A DNA stretch of 64,000 bases from Streptomyces xylophagus (GTDB lineage: Bacteria > Actinomycetota > Actinomycetes > Streptomycetales > Streptomycetaceae), in contig NZ_JNWO01000003.1 in NCBI RefSeq assembly GCF_000716435.1, positions 62,001-126,000 of the forward strand. The letters are read 5' to 3'. Of this stretch, positions 26,055-34,591 are shown one piece after another. The position numbers were made by a program, and so were the translations under genes. Position 1 is the stretch's first letter. Each line of letters starts with the position of its first letter. The notes beneath the pieces were generated by a model that was not told where the DNA came from, did not search any database, and was given only the letters and a program-made list of their open reading frames with translations.

Positions 26055-26846
26055 TCAGCCGGTGATCTCGCGGGCCCAGGGCAGCAGCGCCCGCTCCGCG
26101 AGGACGACGACGTAGAAGAGCAGGACGCTCATGACGCTGAGCAGGGCCATCGCCGCGAAGGCGAGAGGGGTGTCGGCGTTGCCGCCGGAGGCCACGATGA
26201 CGTAGCCGAGGCCCTGGTCGCCGCCCGCGAACTCGCCGACGACCGCGCCGACGACGGCCAGGGTGACGCCGAGGCGCAGGCCGACGAAGACCTGGGGCAG
26301 GGCCCAGGGGATGCGGAGTTTTCGGTACGTCTGCCAGCGGGAGGCGGTGAGGGAGTGGGCCAGTTCGGTCAGCTCCAGGGGGACCGAGGTCAGCCCGGCC
26401 ATCGTCGACACGACCACGGGGAACCAGGCGAGCAGGGCCACCATGAACACCTTCGGGGCGGTCCCGAAGCCGAGCCAGACCACGAGGAGCGGTGCCACCG
26501 CGATCTTGGGTACGGCGTTGACGGCGACCAGGAGCGGCATGACCGCACGCTCCACGCCACGGGACGCGGTGAGCAGCACGGCGGTCGCCAGTCCCGCGCC
26601 GACCGCCAGGCCGAAGCCGACGGCCGTCTCGGCGAACGTCTGCCAGCTCTGCCGCAGCAGATAGCCGGGCAGCCGCTCGAAGGCGTCGACGACATCGGGC
26701 GGCGACGGCAGCAGGAACGGCCGGATGTCGAAGGCGACGGTGATCAGCCACCACCCCGCCAGGGCGCACACGGTCGCGAGGACCGGGGGGCCCGCCGCCA
26801 GGACGCGTCTCACGCCGAGGACCCGCGCCGACGGGACACGTTTCAC
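26055..26846 (-). CDS. ABC transporter permease (NitT/TauT/SsuC family)
   Basis: 263 residues with about six transmembrane segments. Family marks are FLLPSPPDVVDAF near the N-terminus, VNAVPKIAVAPLLVVWLGFGTAPKVF in the middle and the EAA loop LTASRWQTYRKLRIPWALP. It works with the ATPase at 28839 and the binding protein at 27649. It starts at a GTG whose last bases overlap the stop of the methyltransferase gene (GTGA), so it is translationally coupled to it. Confidence 0.92.
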   Translation of the reverse strand: MKRVPSARVLGVRRVLAAGPPVLATVCALAGWWLITVAFDIRPFLLPSPPDVVDAFERLPGYLLRQSWQTFAETAVGFGLAVGAGLATAVLLTASRGVERAVMPLLVAVNAVPKIAVAPLLVVWLGFGTAPKVFMVALLAWFPVVVSTMAGLTSVPLELTELAHSLTASRWQTYRKLRIPWALPQVFVGLRLGVTLAVVGAVVGEFAGGDQGLGYVIVASGGNADTPLAFAAMALLSVMSVLLFYVVVLAERALLPWAREITG

Positions 26847-27652
26847 GCCGGGGGCCTGCGGCCAATGGTCGAGTAGGTGAAGTGGCCGCGCACCACGAGC
26901 CGGGGATCGGTGACGAGCCGGCTCAGCTCGTCCAGCTGGGCTTCGGTCATGCCGGCCGCCAGGAAGTCCTCCCGTGCCTGCGCGATGTTCGCGCCGATCA
27001 GCAGCGCGCCCGCGGTGCCGCCCGGCCAGGACCGGGCCTGGATCACGGTGTCCACGTCGGTCAGACCTGCCTCCAGCATGGCGGCGGGCGCCCGGCCCGC
27101 CCAGGTGGGGTCGTTGCCGTGGGCGGGCAGCACCCGTTCGACGAGCAACTCGTGGTAGAGGTCCACCAGTTGGGCGGCCTGCGGGGTGGGGGCCGCGAGC
27201 ACCATCTTGCGGAAGGTCGTCTCGAAGTCCTCCACCACCAGCGCGCCACCGGGTGCGAGTACCGCCGCGAGCCTCCGGAGCACGGCCTCCCGTCCGGGCA
27301 GATGCAGCAGCACCAGGCGGGCGTGGATCACGTCCCAGGGGCCCTCCGGCACCGGTTCGTTCTCCAGGTCGTGCACCAGCACGTCGTACGGTGGACTCGG
27401 TGGCAGATGACGGGTGTTGACGTCGGTGGCCAGCACCCGCCCCGTCGGTCCCGACGCGCGGGCGAGCCACTCGGCGATGCTGCCGCCCCCGGCGCCGGTC
27501 TCCAGACAGCGCAGGCCGGTCAGATCGCCCAGGGACGAGAGCCGCGAGATCGTGAACTCGTCGAGGATCGCAGGGAGTTGGCCGTGCCGGTCGGCGGCCT
27601 CCGGATGGTCGTTGTCGAAGACGTACGAGTGCGGGGTCTCCACAGCCGTCAA
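26843..27652 (-). CDS. SAM-dependent methyltransferase (class I) within ABC operon
   Basis: 269 residues. Motif I is CLETGAGGGSIAEWLA (about 49-64), followed by an acidic motif II (VLATDVN), and a post-motif DVIHARLVLLHLPGREAVLRRLAAVLAPGG that matches Methyltransf_11-type enzymes. The substrate is unknown. The gene overlaps both neighbours by four bases and sits between a binding protein and a permease, which suggests it acts on the imported compound. The start is TTG at 27650-27652 or the GTG three codons later. Confidence 0.87.
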   Translation of the reverse strand: MTAVETPHSYVFDNDHPEAADRHGQLPAILDEFTISRLSSLGDLTGLRCLETGAGGGSIAEWLARASGPTGRVLATDVNTRHLPPSPPYDVLVHDLENEPVPEGPWDVIHARLVLLHLPGREAVLRRLAAVLAPGGALVVEDFETTFRKMVLAAPTPQAAQLVDLYHELLVERVLPAHGNDPTWAGRAPAAMLEAGLTDVDTVIQARSWPGGTAGALLIGANIAQAREDFLAAGMTEAQLDELSRLVTDPRLVVRGHFTYSTIGRRPPA

Positions 27653-28683
27653 CTCTCCTTCATGGCCGCGAAGTCGACGACGTCCTGCGGGGTCAGACCG
27701 GGCTGGATGACCCCGGCGTTCTGCAGACTGGAGAGGGCACGCTGCATCCGGGCCTGGGTGATCAGCCCGATGTTCTCCGTGCCCTCGGCCGTCACCGCCG
27801 GTGTCATCAGCTTGATCTCGGCGGCCGCGGCGGTGGCGTCCGTCTCCGGGTGCTTGGAGTGCAGCAACTTCCCCGCCTCGTCCGGGTGTTGGATCGTGTA
27901 CTTCAGCGCCTTGAGCAGGGCGGCGCGGAAGCGCTTGACCAGGTCGGGCTTCTTGGTGGCGAGGGAGGCCGTGGTGACCGTGGCGTTGCCGTACAGGTCG
28001 GGCAGGTAGGTGCTGTAGGGAAACACCACGACGTGCTTCGACCTGGCCTGCACGGTGGCCTTCTCGACGGTGGGCCGGCCGATCAGGAACGTGCTGAGCG
28101 CGTCGGCCTTTCCGCTGGCGAGTGCCGGGCCCAACTGGACGGGCTGGACGGCGATCCAGTGGATTCCGGCCGTGTCGATCCCGGCGAGTTTGGCGTAGCC
28201 GGGGAAGAGCATCTGGTTCACGGAGTTGGCGGCGGCCGCGATCCGTTTGCCCTTGAGGTCCTTCGGCGTTGTGATGCCTGAGCCCTGCATGGCCATGATG
28301 GAGACGAGCGTGCGCTGGTGGATGGCGAGCACGGCGCGGAAGTCGCGGTAGCCCGTGGAGTTCCTGGCGCCGGTGGAAATCATCGCGCCCGTCAGGTCGA
28401 GACTCGTGAACTGGGCTTTCCCGGAGGCGAGGGCCTTGAGATTCTCGCCGGTGGCCTTTCCGAGTTCGATCTGTACGTCGATTCCGGCGTCCCTGAAATA
28501 GCCCTTCTGCTCGGCCACCCAGGCGAAGGCGTCCCGTCCCGCCGCGCCGAAGGCGGTGACATAGGTGAGGTGATCCTTGGCCGAACTCGTGCTCTTCGAG
28601 GACGAGTTGGAGTCACAGGCAGCGGCGGCCAGTAACGTGAGCGTCGCGCAGAACACCGCGGTCGTACGGTAGGAGCGGATCAT
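27649..28683 (-). CDS. ABC substrate-binding lipoprotein (NMT1/SsuA/ThiY-like), TTA-containing
   Basis: 344 residues. The signal peptide ends in the lipobox LAAAAC (Cys23). The mature part has the NMT1/THI5-like pattern: FAWVAEQKGYFRDAGIDVQIELG, ALASGKAQFTSLDLTGAMI, and IAVQPVQLGPALASGKADAL. Such proteins bind sulfonates, pyrimidine precursors, nitrate or related compounds. Codon 17 (28633-28635) is TTA, which in Streptomyces needs the bldA tRNA, so expression should be late or developmental. It is divergent from its ATPase gene at 28839 and first in its operon. The ATG has a GGGGAGG site. Confidence 0.92.
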   Translation of the reverse strand: MIRSYRTTAVFCATLTLLAAAACDSNSSSKSTSSAKDHLTYVTAFGAAGRDAFAWVAEQKGYFRDAGIDVQIELGKATGENLKALASGKAQFTSLDLTGAMISTGARNSTGYRDFRAVLAIHQRTLVSIMAMQGSGITTPKDLKGKRIAAAANSVNQMLFPGYAKLAGIDTAGIHWIAVQPVQLGPALASGKADALSTFLIGRPTVEKATVQARSKHVVVFPYSTYLPDLYGNATVTTASLATKKPDLVKRFRAALLKALKYTIQHPDEAGKLLHSKHPETDATAAAAEIKLMTPAVTAEGTENIGLITQARMQRALSSLQNAGVIQPGLTPQDVVDFAAMKES

Positions 28684-28838
28684 GCGACCTCCCCGGAGGG
28701 GGAATGGGTGGGGGGACGGCGGCAGTCGGTGGGGCGTTATCGCCGGGGTCGCGATCCGGAAAAGCGTACGCGTGCGTGCCACAATCCAGCAGAGCGATTT
28801 TCGGTACTCCGCGCACGGCGGCCGGCGGGAGTCGACGG

Positions 28839-29597
28839 ATGATCCAACTACGGGGTGTGTCCAAGGAGTTCGCACATCGGCGGGGCTCCGTCGAAGCGCT
28901 TCACGGCATCGATCTGGAGGCGGACGACGGTGAGTTCGTGGCGGTCGTCGGGCGTTCCGGTTGCGGCAAGTCGACGCTGCTGCGGCTGATCGCCGGGCTG
29001 GTGCCGCCGACGCGGGGCGAGGTGCTGATGGGCGGCCATGCCGTCACCGGGCCGCGCCGCGACTGCGCCGTCCTCTTCCAGCGCCCGGCGCTGCTGCCGT
29101 GGCGGTCGGTGCTGGACAACGTGCTGCTGCCTGCGGAGATTTCCGGCGAGCGCGGCGATGGCGCACGGAAACTGGCGCTGGGACTGATCGAGACGATGGG
29201 CCTCGACGGCTTCCAGCGGCGCCTGCCGCACGAGCTGTCCGGCGGGATGCAGCAGCGCGTGGCACTGTGCCGGTCGCTCATGCAGCGGCCCCGGGTACTG
29301 CTGATGGACGAGCCGTTCTCCGCGCTCGACGCGCTCACCCGGGACGAGTTGTGCGCCGAGTTGCAGCGGACGCACCGCGAACATCCGTCCACCGTCGTCC
29401 TCGTCACCCACTCCGTGGACGAGGCGGTCCTGCTCGCCGATCGGGTGATCGTCCTCACGCCCCGGCCCGGCCGGATACGTACGGTCCTCGACATCGCCCT
29501 GCCCCGCCCGCGCACCCGCACCGAGGCCGACCATGCGGAGCAACTGGCCCGGCGGGCAGCCGAGTTGCACGCGCTGCTGCTGGACAGCGAGAGCTGA
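28839..29597 (+). CDS. ABC transporter ATP-binding protein (SsuB/TauB family)
   Basis: 252 residues. Walker A is GRSGCGKST, the Q-loop lies in LFQRPALLPWRSVLDN, the signature is LSGGMQQR, Walker B is VLLMDEPFSALD and the H-loop is LVTHSVDEAVLLAD. All are diagnostic of the NitT/TauT ATPase group. It energises the importer whose binding protein and permease are encoded on the opposite strand. The 155-bp divergent gap should hold both promoters; I see no clear palindrome there. The ATG at 28839 is chosen by homology. Confidence 0.93.
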   Translation: MIQLRGVSKEFAHRRGSVEALHGIDLEADDGEFVAVVGRSGCGKSTLLRLIAGLVPPTRGEVLMGGHAVTGPRRDCAVLFQRPALLPWRSVLDNVLLPAEISGERGDGARKLALGLIETMGLDGFQRRLPHELSGGMQQRVALCRSLMQRPRVLLMDEPFSALDALTRDELCAELQRTHREHPSTVVLVTHSVDEAVLLADRVIVLTPRPGRIRTVLDIALPRPRTRTEADHAEQLARRAAELHALLLDSES

Positions 29598-29624
29598 TCC
29601 CGGCCACCCCGTCCGGTCCGGCCG

Positions 29625-30119
29625 TCACTCCCCCGCGAAGGCCTTCTCCAGCGCGGCGAGGTCGAACTTGCCCATCGCCATGAAGGACTCGGTGGCCCGG
29701 GCGACCTTCGCGGGGTCCGGGTCGGTGATCATCTCGATGAGCCGGTCGGGGACGACCTGCCAGGACAGACCGTACTTGTCCTTGAGCCAGCCGCAGGGGC
29801 CGGGCTCTCCGCCGCCGTCGATGAGCTTGGCCCAGTAGTAGTCGATGTCCTCCTGGTTCGCGCAGGGGATCTGGAAGGAGATCGCCTCGGTGAACTTGAA
29901 CATCGGGCCGCCGTTCAGCGCGACGAACTTCTGGCCGAAGGCCGTGAACTCCACCGTGAGCACCGAGCCCGCCGGCTGCGGGGCGCCCTCGCCGTAGTGG
30001 CTGATGCGACCGATGCTGGAGTTCTTGAAGATCGACACGTAGTGGTGGGCGGCTTCCTCGGCCTGGCCGTCGAACCAGAGACACGTGGTGAATCCGTCGG
30101 TGAGTGCGTCGGTGGTCAT
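29625..30119 (-). CDS. PhnB-like VOC family protein
   Basis: 164 residues. The fold marks are TCLWFDGQAEEAAHHYVSIFKNSSI at the N-terminus and the central ALNGGPMFKFTEAISFQIPC, followed by DKYGLSWQVVPD. This is the PhnB/3-demethylubiquinone methyltransferase-like branch of the VOC superfamily, whose members are mostly of unknown function. The ATG at 30117-30119 has a strong GGAGGAGC site and is favoured over an ATG nine codons upstream. It is a single gene, divergent from the epoxide hydrolase. Confidence 0.85.
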   Translation of the reverse strand: MTTDALTDGFTTCLWFDGQAEEAAHHYVSIFKNSSIGRISHYGEGAPQPAGSVLTVEFTAFGQKFVALNGGPMFKFTEAISFQIPCANQEDIDYYWAKLIDGGGEPGPCGWLKDKYGLSWQVVPDRLIEMITDPDPAKVARATESFMAMGKFDLAALEKAFAGE

Positions 30120-30252
30120 GAGCTCCTCCATGGGCTCCGGGGGCATCGAACACGGTCATCTGTATCGACTGACGCCCGCCGCGAAACTCATCGGTCGGGA
30201 CGCCGGACAATTCAGGTGGCCGATCCGCCGCCCGGAACTAGTGTCGGACCCC

Positions 30253-31476
30253 ATGACGTCCTCGCAGGCAGACAGCGTCCACCCATCCCGTATCGAGCCT
30301 TTCCGCATCGACATCCCCCAGGTCGACCTCGACGACCTGCACGACCGCCTCGACCGCACCCGCTGGCCCGACGAGCTGCCCGGCACGGGCTGGGCCTACG
30401 GCGTGCCGGCCGGCTATCTGCGGGAGCTGGTGCGGTACTGGCGGCACGAGTACGACTGGCGGGCAGCCGAGGCCGAGCTGAACGCGTGGCCGCAGTTCAC
30501 GACCACCATCGACGGATCGAACGTCCACTTCGCGCACATCCGCTCCCCGGAACCGGACGCCACCCCGCTGATCATCACGCACGGCTGGCCGGGCTCGATC
30601 GTCGAATTCGTCGACATCGTGGGCCTGTTGACCGATCCGGCGGCCCACGGCGGCGACCCGGCCGACGCCTTCCACGTGGTCGTGCCCAGCATCCCGGGCT
30701 TCGGACTGTCCGGGCCACCCGCCGACACCGGCTGGGAAGCGGGCCGCATCGCCGACGCCTGGGCGGAGCTGATGCGGCGGCTCGGTTACGAGCGGTTCGG
30801 CGCGCAGGGCGGCGACTGGGGCGCGGCGATCTCCCGCGGGCTGGGCCGCGCCCACCCCGACCGTGTCATCGGCGTCCACCTCAACCTGTTGCCGGGCGCG
30901 CAGGCACTCACCGAGCCCACCGCCGAGGAGCTGGCCGCGCTCGGTCCCGAGGAGCAGGCGGACGCCCTGGAGTCCTGGCGCCGCTGGACCGCCTGGCAGG
31001 CCGAGGGCACCGGATACGCCGTCCTCCACGCCACCCGCCCGCAGACCCTGGCGTACGGCCTCACGGACTCGCCGGTGGGCCAACTCGCCTGGATCGTCGA
31101 GAAGTTCAGGGAGTGGACCGACTCGGAGGAGCTGCCCGAGGAGGCCGTCGACCGGGACCGGCTGCTCACGAACGTGATGCTGTACTGGCTGACGGGGACC
31201 GCCGGTTCGGCCGCCCGGATCTACTACGAGCGGGCCCACGCCACCGGAGTACGGGCCACCGCGCCCACCCTCCCGTCCACCGCCCCCACCGCGCTCGCCC
31301 TGTTCCCGGCCGAGATCCAGATCCCGCTCCGCCACAAGGCCGAGCGCACCGAGAACATCGTCCGCTGGACCAAGCTCGACCGGGGCGGCCACTTCGCCGC
31401 GATGGAGGAACCGGACCTGCTGGCGCAGGACGTGCGGGCCTTCTTCCGACAGCTCCGCGAGAAGGACGCCGAGTGA
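30253..31476 (+). CDS. Epoxide hydrolase (EHN domain, alpha/beta hydrolase)
   Basis: 407 residues. The N-terminal epoxide hydrolase domain covers about 15-125 (IDIPQVDLDDLHDRLDRTRWPDE). The hydrolase core has the oxyanion motif HGWPGS (110-115), nucleophile D188 (QGGDWGAAIS) and a C-terminal His in DRGGHFAAMEEP. This is the microsomal/juvenile-hormone epoxide hydrolase type, common in Streptomyces for detoxification or polyketide/terpene epoxide opening. No lid deletion is evident and the length is typical. It precedes clpP3 by 122 bp on the same strand, but that gene has its own regulatory region. Confidence 0.93.
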   Translation: MTSSQADSVHPSRIEPFRIDIPQVDLDDLHDRLDRTRWPDELPGTGWAYGVPAGYLRELVRYWRHEYDWRAAEAELNAWPQFTTTIDGSNVHFAHIRSPEPDATPLIITHGWPGSIVEFVDIVGLLTDPAAHGGDPADAFHVVVPSIPGFGLSGPPADTGWEAGRIADAWAELMRRLGYERFGAQGGDWGAAISRGLGRAHPDRVIGVHLNLLPGAQALTEPTAEELAALGPEEQADALESWRRWTAWQAEGTGYAVLHATRPQTLAYGLTDSPVGQLAWIVEKFREWTDSEELPEEAVDRDRLLTNVMLYWLTGTAGSAARIYYERAHATGVRATAPTLPSTAPTALALFPAEIQIPLRHKAERTENIVRWTKLDRGGHFAAMEEPDLLAQDVRAFFRQLREKDAE

Positions 31477-31500
31477 GCGGAAGGGGGGCCGACTGACGGC

Positions 31501-31515
31501 TCTGCCCACGGCGAA
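31501..31515 (+). promoter_or_regulatory. PopR-like box upstream of clpP3
   Basis: TCTGCC-CAC-GGCGAA matches 10 of 12 positions of the TCTGCC-3N-GGCAGA palindrome reported for PopR at the S. lividans clpP3P4 promoter (recalled from the literature). It lies 84 bp before the clpP3 start, followed by a CTAGG-AG-CCTAG palindrome (31520-31531). The popR homologue is at 32866. Confidence 0.6.
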
Positions 31516-31598
31516 TCTGCTAGGAGCCTAGAAACCCGCAGTTCGGGCGGCTCCCGGCCGACAGTGGAGACACCACACAGCCTCGACAAGGAGGACCG

Positions 31599-32252
31599 AT
31601 GTCTCCACTCACCGCCGGTCTCGCCCCGGCCCTCATGCCTCGCGCCGAGGAGGGCGACACCCCGCCCTCCCGCTTCGACGACCACCTGGCAGCGCAGCTC
31701 CTCGCGCAGCGGATCGTCTTCCTCGGCACGCAGGTCGACGAGGTCTCCGCGAACCGGGTCTGCGCCCAGTTGCTGCTCCTGTCCGCGGAGGACCCGCGCA
31801 CGGACATCAGCCTGTACGTCAACAGCCCCGGCGGCTCGGTGACGGCTGGCCTCGCCATCTACGACACCATGCAGCTGATCCCGAACGACGTCTCGACGCT
31901 GGTGATGGGATTCGCCGCGAGCATGGGCCAGTTCCTGCTGACCGTCGGCGCCCCCGGCAAGCGCTACGCCCTCCCCCATGCCCGCGTCATGATGCACCAG
32001 CCGTCGGCGGGCATCGGCGGCACCACCGCCGACATCGAGATCCAGGCGGAGAACCTGGAGCACACGAAGAAGACCATCGAACGCCTCACCGCCCGGCACA
32101 CCGGCCAGAGCGAGGAGACCATCTCCCGCGACGGCGACCGCGACCGCTGGTTCACGGCGGAACAGGCCAAGGAGTACGGCATGGTGGACGGGGTCGTGGC
32201 CTCACTGGCCGACGTGCGCCCGGCCGCCTCGAAGCGACGGATGGGGCTCTGA
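31599..32252 (+). CDS. clpP3: ATP-dependent Clp protease proteolytic subunit (ClpP3)
   Basis: 217 residues with an intact triad: S108 in [12 protein letters not shown]133 in [11 protein letters not shown] and D182 in [10 protein letters not shown]. It also has the strand [20 protein letters not shown] lining the substrate groove. It assembles into the barrel of the Clp protease and depends on a Clp ATPase made elsewhere. As the first gene of a two-gene operon with a second clpP and an adjacent XRE regulator, it matches clpP3 of the S. lividans/S. coelicolor clpP3P4 locus, normally silent unless clpP1P2 function is lost. Confidence 0.93.
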   Translation: MSPLTAGLAPALMPRAEEGDTPPSRFDDHLAAQLLAQRIVFLGTQVDEVSANRVCAQLLLLSAEDPRTDISLYVNSPGGSVTAGLAIYDTMQLIPNDVSTLVMGFAASMGQFLLTVGAPGKRYALPHARVMMHQPSAGIGGTTADIEIQAENLEHTKKTIERLTARHTGQSEETISRDGDRDRWFTAEQAKEYGMVDGVVASLADVRPAASKRRMGL

Positions 32253-32253
32253 C

Positions 32254-32856
32254 ATGGGGACGTACACGATTCCGAACGTCGTCGAACGGACCCCGAACGG
32301 CGAGCGGTCCTACGACGTCTTCAGCCGCCTGCTGTCCGAGCGGATCATCTTCCTCGGCACCGAGATCGACGACGGCGTCGCCAACGTCGTCATCGCGCAA
32401 CTCCTCCATCTGGAGTCGTCGTCCCCGGAGAGCGAGATCGCGATCTACATCAACTCCCCAGGCGGCTCGTTCACTTCGCTCATGGCGATCTACGACACCA
32501 TGACGTACGTGCAGGCCCCGATCTCGACGTTCTGCGTCGGCCAGGCCGCCTCGACGGCGGCCGTGCTGCTGGCCGGCGGAGACTCCGGACGCCGGTTCGT
32601 CCTGGAGCACGCGCGCGTGCTGCTCGGTCAGCCGGCGAGCGGCGGGCAGCGCGGCATGGTCTCCGATCTCGCCCTCCAGGCGAAGGAGATGGTGCGGATC
32701 CGCGCCCAGGTCGAGGAGGTGCTGTCGCGGCACACGCAGCACGACATCGCCACGCTGCGTGCCGACATGGACCGGGACAAGGTGTTCACCGCACACGAGG
32801 CCGTGGCGTACGGCCTCGCCGACGAGGTCGTCAGCCGACGCCTCGCCGGGGTCTGA
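32254..32856 (+). CDS. clpP4: Clp protease subunit ClpP4 lacking the catalytic histidine
   Basis: 200 residues of ClpP fold: [18 protein letters not shown], catalytic-type S100 in [11 protein letters not shown], and D175 in [10 protein letters not shown]. At the position of the catalytic His (HQP in ClpP), the codon GGT encodes Gly125: the segment reads [12 protein letters not shown]. The subunit is therefore probably inactive on its own and may act like a ClpR-type partner in a mixed ClpP3-ClpP4 barrel. It starts one base after the clpP3 stop, so it is in the same operon. Frame and length are otherwise normal, so this is not a pseudogene. Confidence 0.92.
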   Translation: MGTYTIPNVVERTPNGERSYDVFSRLLSERIIFLGTEIDDGVANVVIAQLLHLESSSPESEIAIYINSPGGSFTSLMAIYDTMTYVQAPISTFCVGQAASTAAVLLAGGDSGRRFVLEHARVLLGQPASGGQRGMVSDLALQAKEMVRIRAQVEEVLSRHTQHDIATLRADMDRDKVFTAHEAVAYGLADEVVSRRLAGV

Positions 32857-32865
32857 GCGACACCG

Positions 32866-33255
32866 TCAGGCGGCGACCAGGCACAACCCGTTGTACGGCG
32901 AACTCACCCTGCCCTGACGCCTGTTGCGGTGCTCGGTGAGTTCGCTGTGGGCCAGCGACAGCAGATCGCCGAGGTCGAGACCGAGGGCGTGGGCGGCAGC
33001 CGCGAGAACCTCCGAGGAGGCCTCCTTGCGGCCCCGCTCCACCTCCGAGAGATACGGCATGGAGATCCGGGCGGCGTCGGCCACATCCTTCAACGTGCGT
33101 TCCTGGGCGAGGCGTTCGCGCCGTAGGACGTCACCGACCAGGTCGCGCCACAGGGGTTCCTTGGGCGCGGGAACCGTGGGCTCCGGCAGGTGGGGGGCCG
33201 GCTCGTGCGGGCGCAGGGGGATCACGCGGGCTTGGTTCGGCGCTTGGTTGGTCAC
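32866..33255 (-). CDS. popR: XRE-family transcriptional regulator, PopR-like
   Basis: 129 residues. The HTH runs about 47-100 (RRERLAQERTLKDVADAARISMPYLSEVERGRKEASSEVLAAAAHAL). It is related to ClgR/PopR-type activators of protease genes. The C-terminus ends in CLVAA; in S. lividans, PopR's terminal alanines target it for ClpP1P2 degradation, which keeps clpP3P4 off until ClpP1P2 fails. The location, 10 bp from and convergent with clpP4, supports the identity. It starts with GTG. Confidence 0.82.
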   Translation of the reverse strand: MTNQAPNQARVIPLRPHEPAPHLPEPTVPAPKEPLWRDLVGDVLRRERLAQERTLKDVADAARISMPYLSEVERGRKEASSEVLAAAAHALGLDLGDLLSLAHSELTEHRNRRQGRVSSPYNGLCLVAA

Positions 33256-33300
33256 CCCCTCAGACTAAAAGCGTTGGACGCCAGGGCAAGGGATCAGCAT

Positions 33301-33315
33301 TCTGCCCTGGGTGGA
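33301..33315 (-). promoter_or_regulatory. Second PopR-like box, upstream of popR
   Basis: TCTGCC-CTG-GGTGGA (plus strand) again fits 10 of 12 positions of TCTGCC-3N-GGCAGA. It lies 46 bp ahead of the popR start and 28 bp before the divergent methyltransferase start. It could serve autoregulation or control of the divergent gene. Less certain than the clpP3 site. Confidence 0.4.
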
Positions 33316-33342
33316 ATCGCCGATGCGAAGGGTGCGGGAACG

Positions 33343-34122
33343 GTGCTGCGCGACACGTTCGACCAGGTAGCCGAGCGGTACGACAGGGCTCGGCCCCGGT
33401 ATCCGCGCCCGCTGGTCGAGGAGCTGGCCCGCACGGCGGGCCTCGGCCCACACAGCAGGGTTCTGGAGATCGCTCCCGGGACCGGTCAACTCACCGTCCC
33501 GCTGGCCGAGTTCGGCTGTCGGCTGACCGCCGTCGAGCTGGGGCCGGCGCTCGCCGCCGTGGCCCGGCGCAATCTGAGCGCGTTCCCGCGGGTGGACGTG
33601 GAGGTGGCCGACTTCGAGCTGTGGGAACTGCCGGCCGAGCCGTTCGACCTGGTGGTGATCGCGACGGCGTACCACTGGTTCGATCCAGGGAAGTTCGTGG
33701 CGAAGGCGGCGGCCGCGCTGCGTCCCGGCGGGCACCTCGCGGTCGTCACCACCCACCATGTGGCGGGCGGCACCCAGGACTTCTTCGACCGGATGCAGCG
33801 CTGCTACGAGCGGTGGGAACCGACCACAGTGCCCGGCTTCAGGAGTCCCACCGAGGACGAATCGGCAACGGACACCGGGGAGTTCGAGCGCTCCGCGCAC
33901 TTCGAGGACGTCACGGTGCGGCGCGGCGCGCAGGAGATCACGTACACGACCGACGAGTACATCGATGTCGTGCTCACGTACTCCAACCATCTCGCTCTGG
34001 ACGAGCCCTCGCGCCAGGGCCTCCTGGCCTGCCTCAGAGAGCTGCTGGAGACCCGGCACGGCGGCCGGGTCACCAAGCGGTACTTCCACGAGTTGATCAC
34101 GGCCACCCGGACCGGGACCTGA
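33343..34122 (+). CDS. SAM-dependent methyltransferase (class I)
   Basis: About 259 residues. It opens FDQVAERYDRARPRYP, the usual start of Methyltransf_11 proteins. Motif I is VLEIAPGTGQLTVPLA, motif II is LTAVELG, and the post-I region DLVVIATAYHWFDP with LRPGGHLAVVTTH is typical of trans-aconitate/YcgJ-like small-molecule methyltransferases. Substrate unknown. The start is GTG at 33343; the open frame continues upstream but no better start exists. It is divergent from popR across an 87-bp gap. Confidence 0.87.
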   Translation: MLRDTFDQVAERYDRARPRYPRPLVEELARTAGLGPHSRVLEIAPGTGQLTVPLAEFGCRLTAVELGPALAAVARRNLSAFPRVDVEVADFELWELPAEPFDLVVIATAYHWFDPGKFVAKAAAALRPGGHLAVVTTHHVAGGTQDFFDRMQRCYERWEPTTVPGFRSPTEDESATDTGEFERSAHFEDVTVRRGAQEITYTTDEYIDVVLTYSNHLALDEPSRQGLLACLRELLETRHGGRVTKRYFHELITATRTGT

Positions 34123-34126
34123 CGTC

Positions 34127-34591
34127 CTAGCGTTCCTCGCCGCCGCCCAGGGGCACCACGGCGCGCACCCGCTTGCCGACCGGTACCCGCTCGACGGTCA
34201 CCTGCTCGGCCAGGGCGTGGACTATCTCCAGGCCGTGCCGCCCGATGCGCTCGGGGTCGCGGGCGAAGAGGCGGGGCAGGGCGACGCTGCTGTCGCAGAC
34301 GGACACCGTCACCGAGGCGTCCGTGCCCTCCAGTTCCAGGATGTACGGGCCGTTGCTGTGCCGGTCCGCGTTGGTGACCAACTCACTGACCACCAGCAGC
34401 AGTTCGCCGTCGGCCTGGTCGGAGATCGTGGCGCACCACTCGGTTCTGAGCTGCTCCAGGAACTGGTGGGTGAAGTGCCGTGCCGCGGAGATGCAGCCCG
34501 GTTCTCCGGTGTAGTGCGCCGCCCGCCTCAGCGGTTCCACGGGCACGTCGAAACGAGTCGGTATCACTGCCCCGTCCCGGTGGTCGATCAT
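34127..34591 (-). CDS. Anti-sigma factor-type ATPase (HATPase_c_2, RsbW/SpoIIAB-like)
   Basis: 154 residues. The GHKL ATPase N box is LLVVSELVTNADRHS, G1 is SVCDSSVALP and G2 is GRHGLEIVHALAEQV. This is the short kinase-like fold that is abundant in Streptomyces. It binds sigma factors or phosphorylates STAS antagonists. G1 reads CDSS rather than the usual DxGxG, a common deviation in this group. A STAS protein at 14089 could be a partner, though nothing in the window links them. It is a single gene convergent with the methyltransferase. Confidence 0.85.
   Translation of the reverse strand: MIDHRDGAVIPTRFDVPVEPLRRAAHYTGEPGCISAARHFTHQFLEQLRTEWCATISDQADGELLLVVSELVTNADRHSNGPYILELEGTDASVTVSVCDSSVALPRLFARDPERIGRHGLEIVHALAEQVTVERVPVGKRVRAVVPLGGGEER

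Noticed and set aside
32254..32856. ClpP4 as a pseudogene
   Set aside because: Frame, length and all other conserved blocks are intact; only the His codon differs, which fits an inactive but structural subunit.
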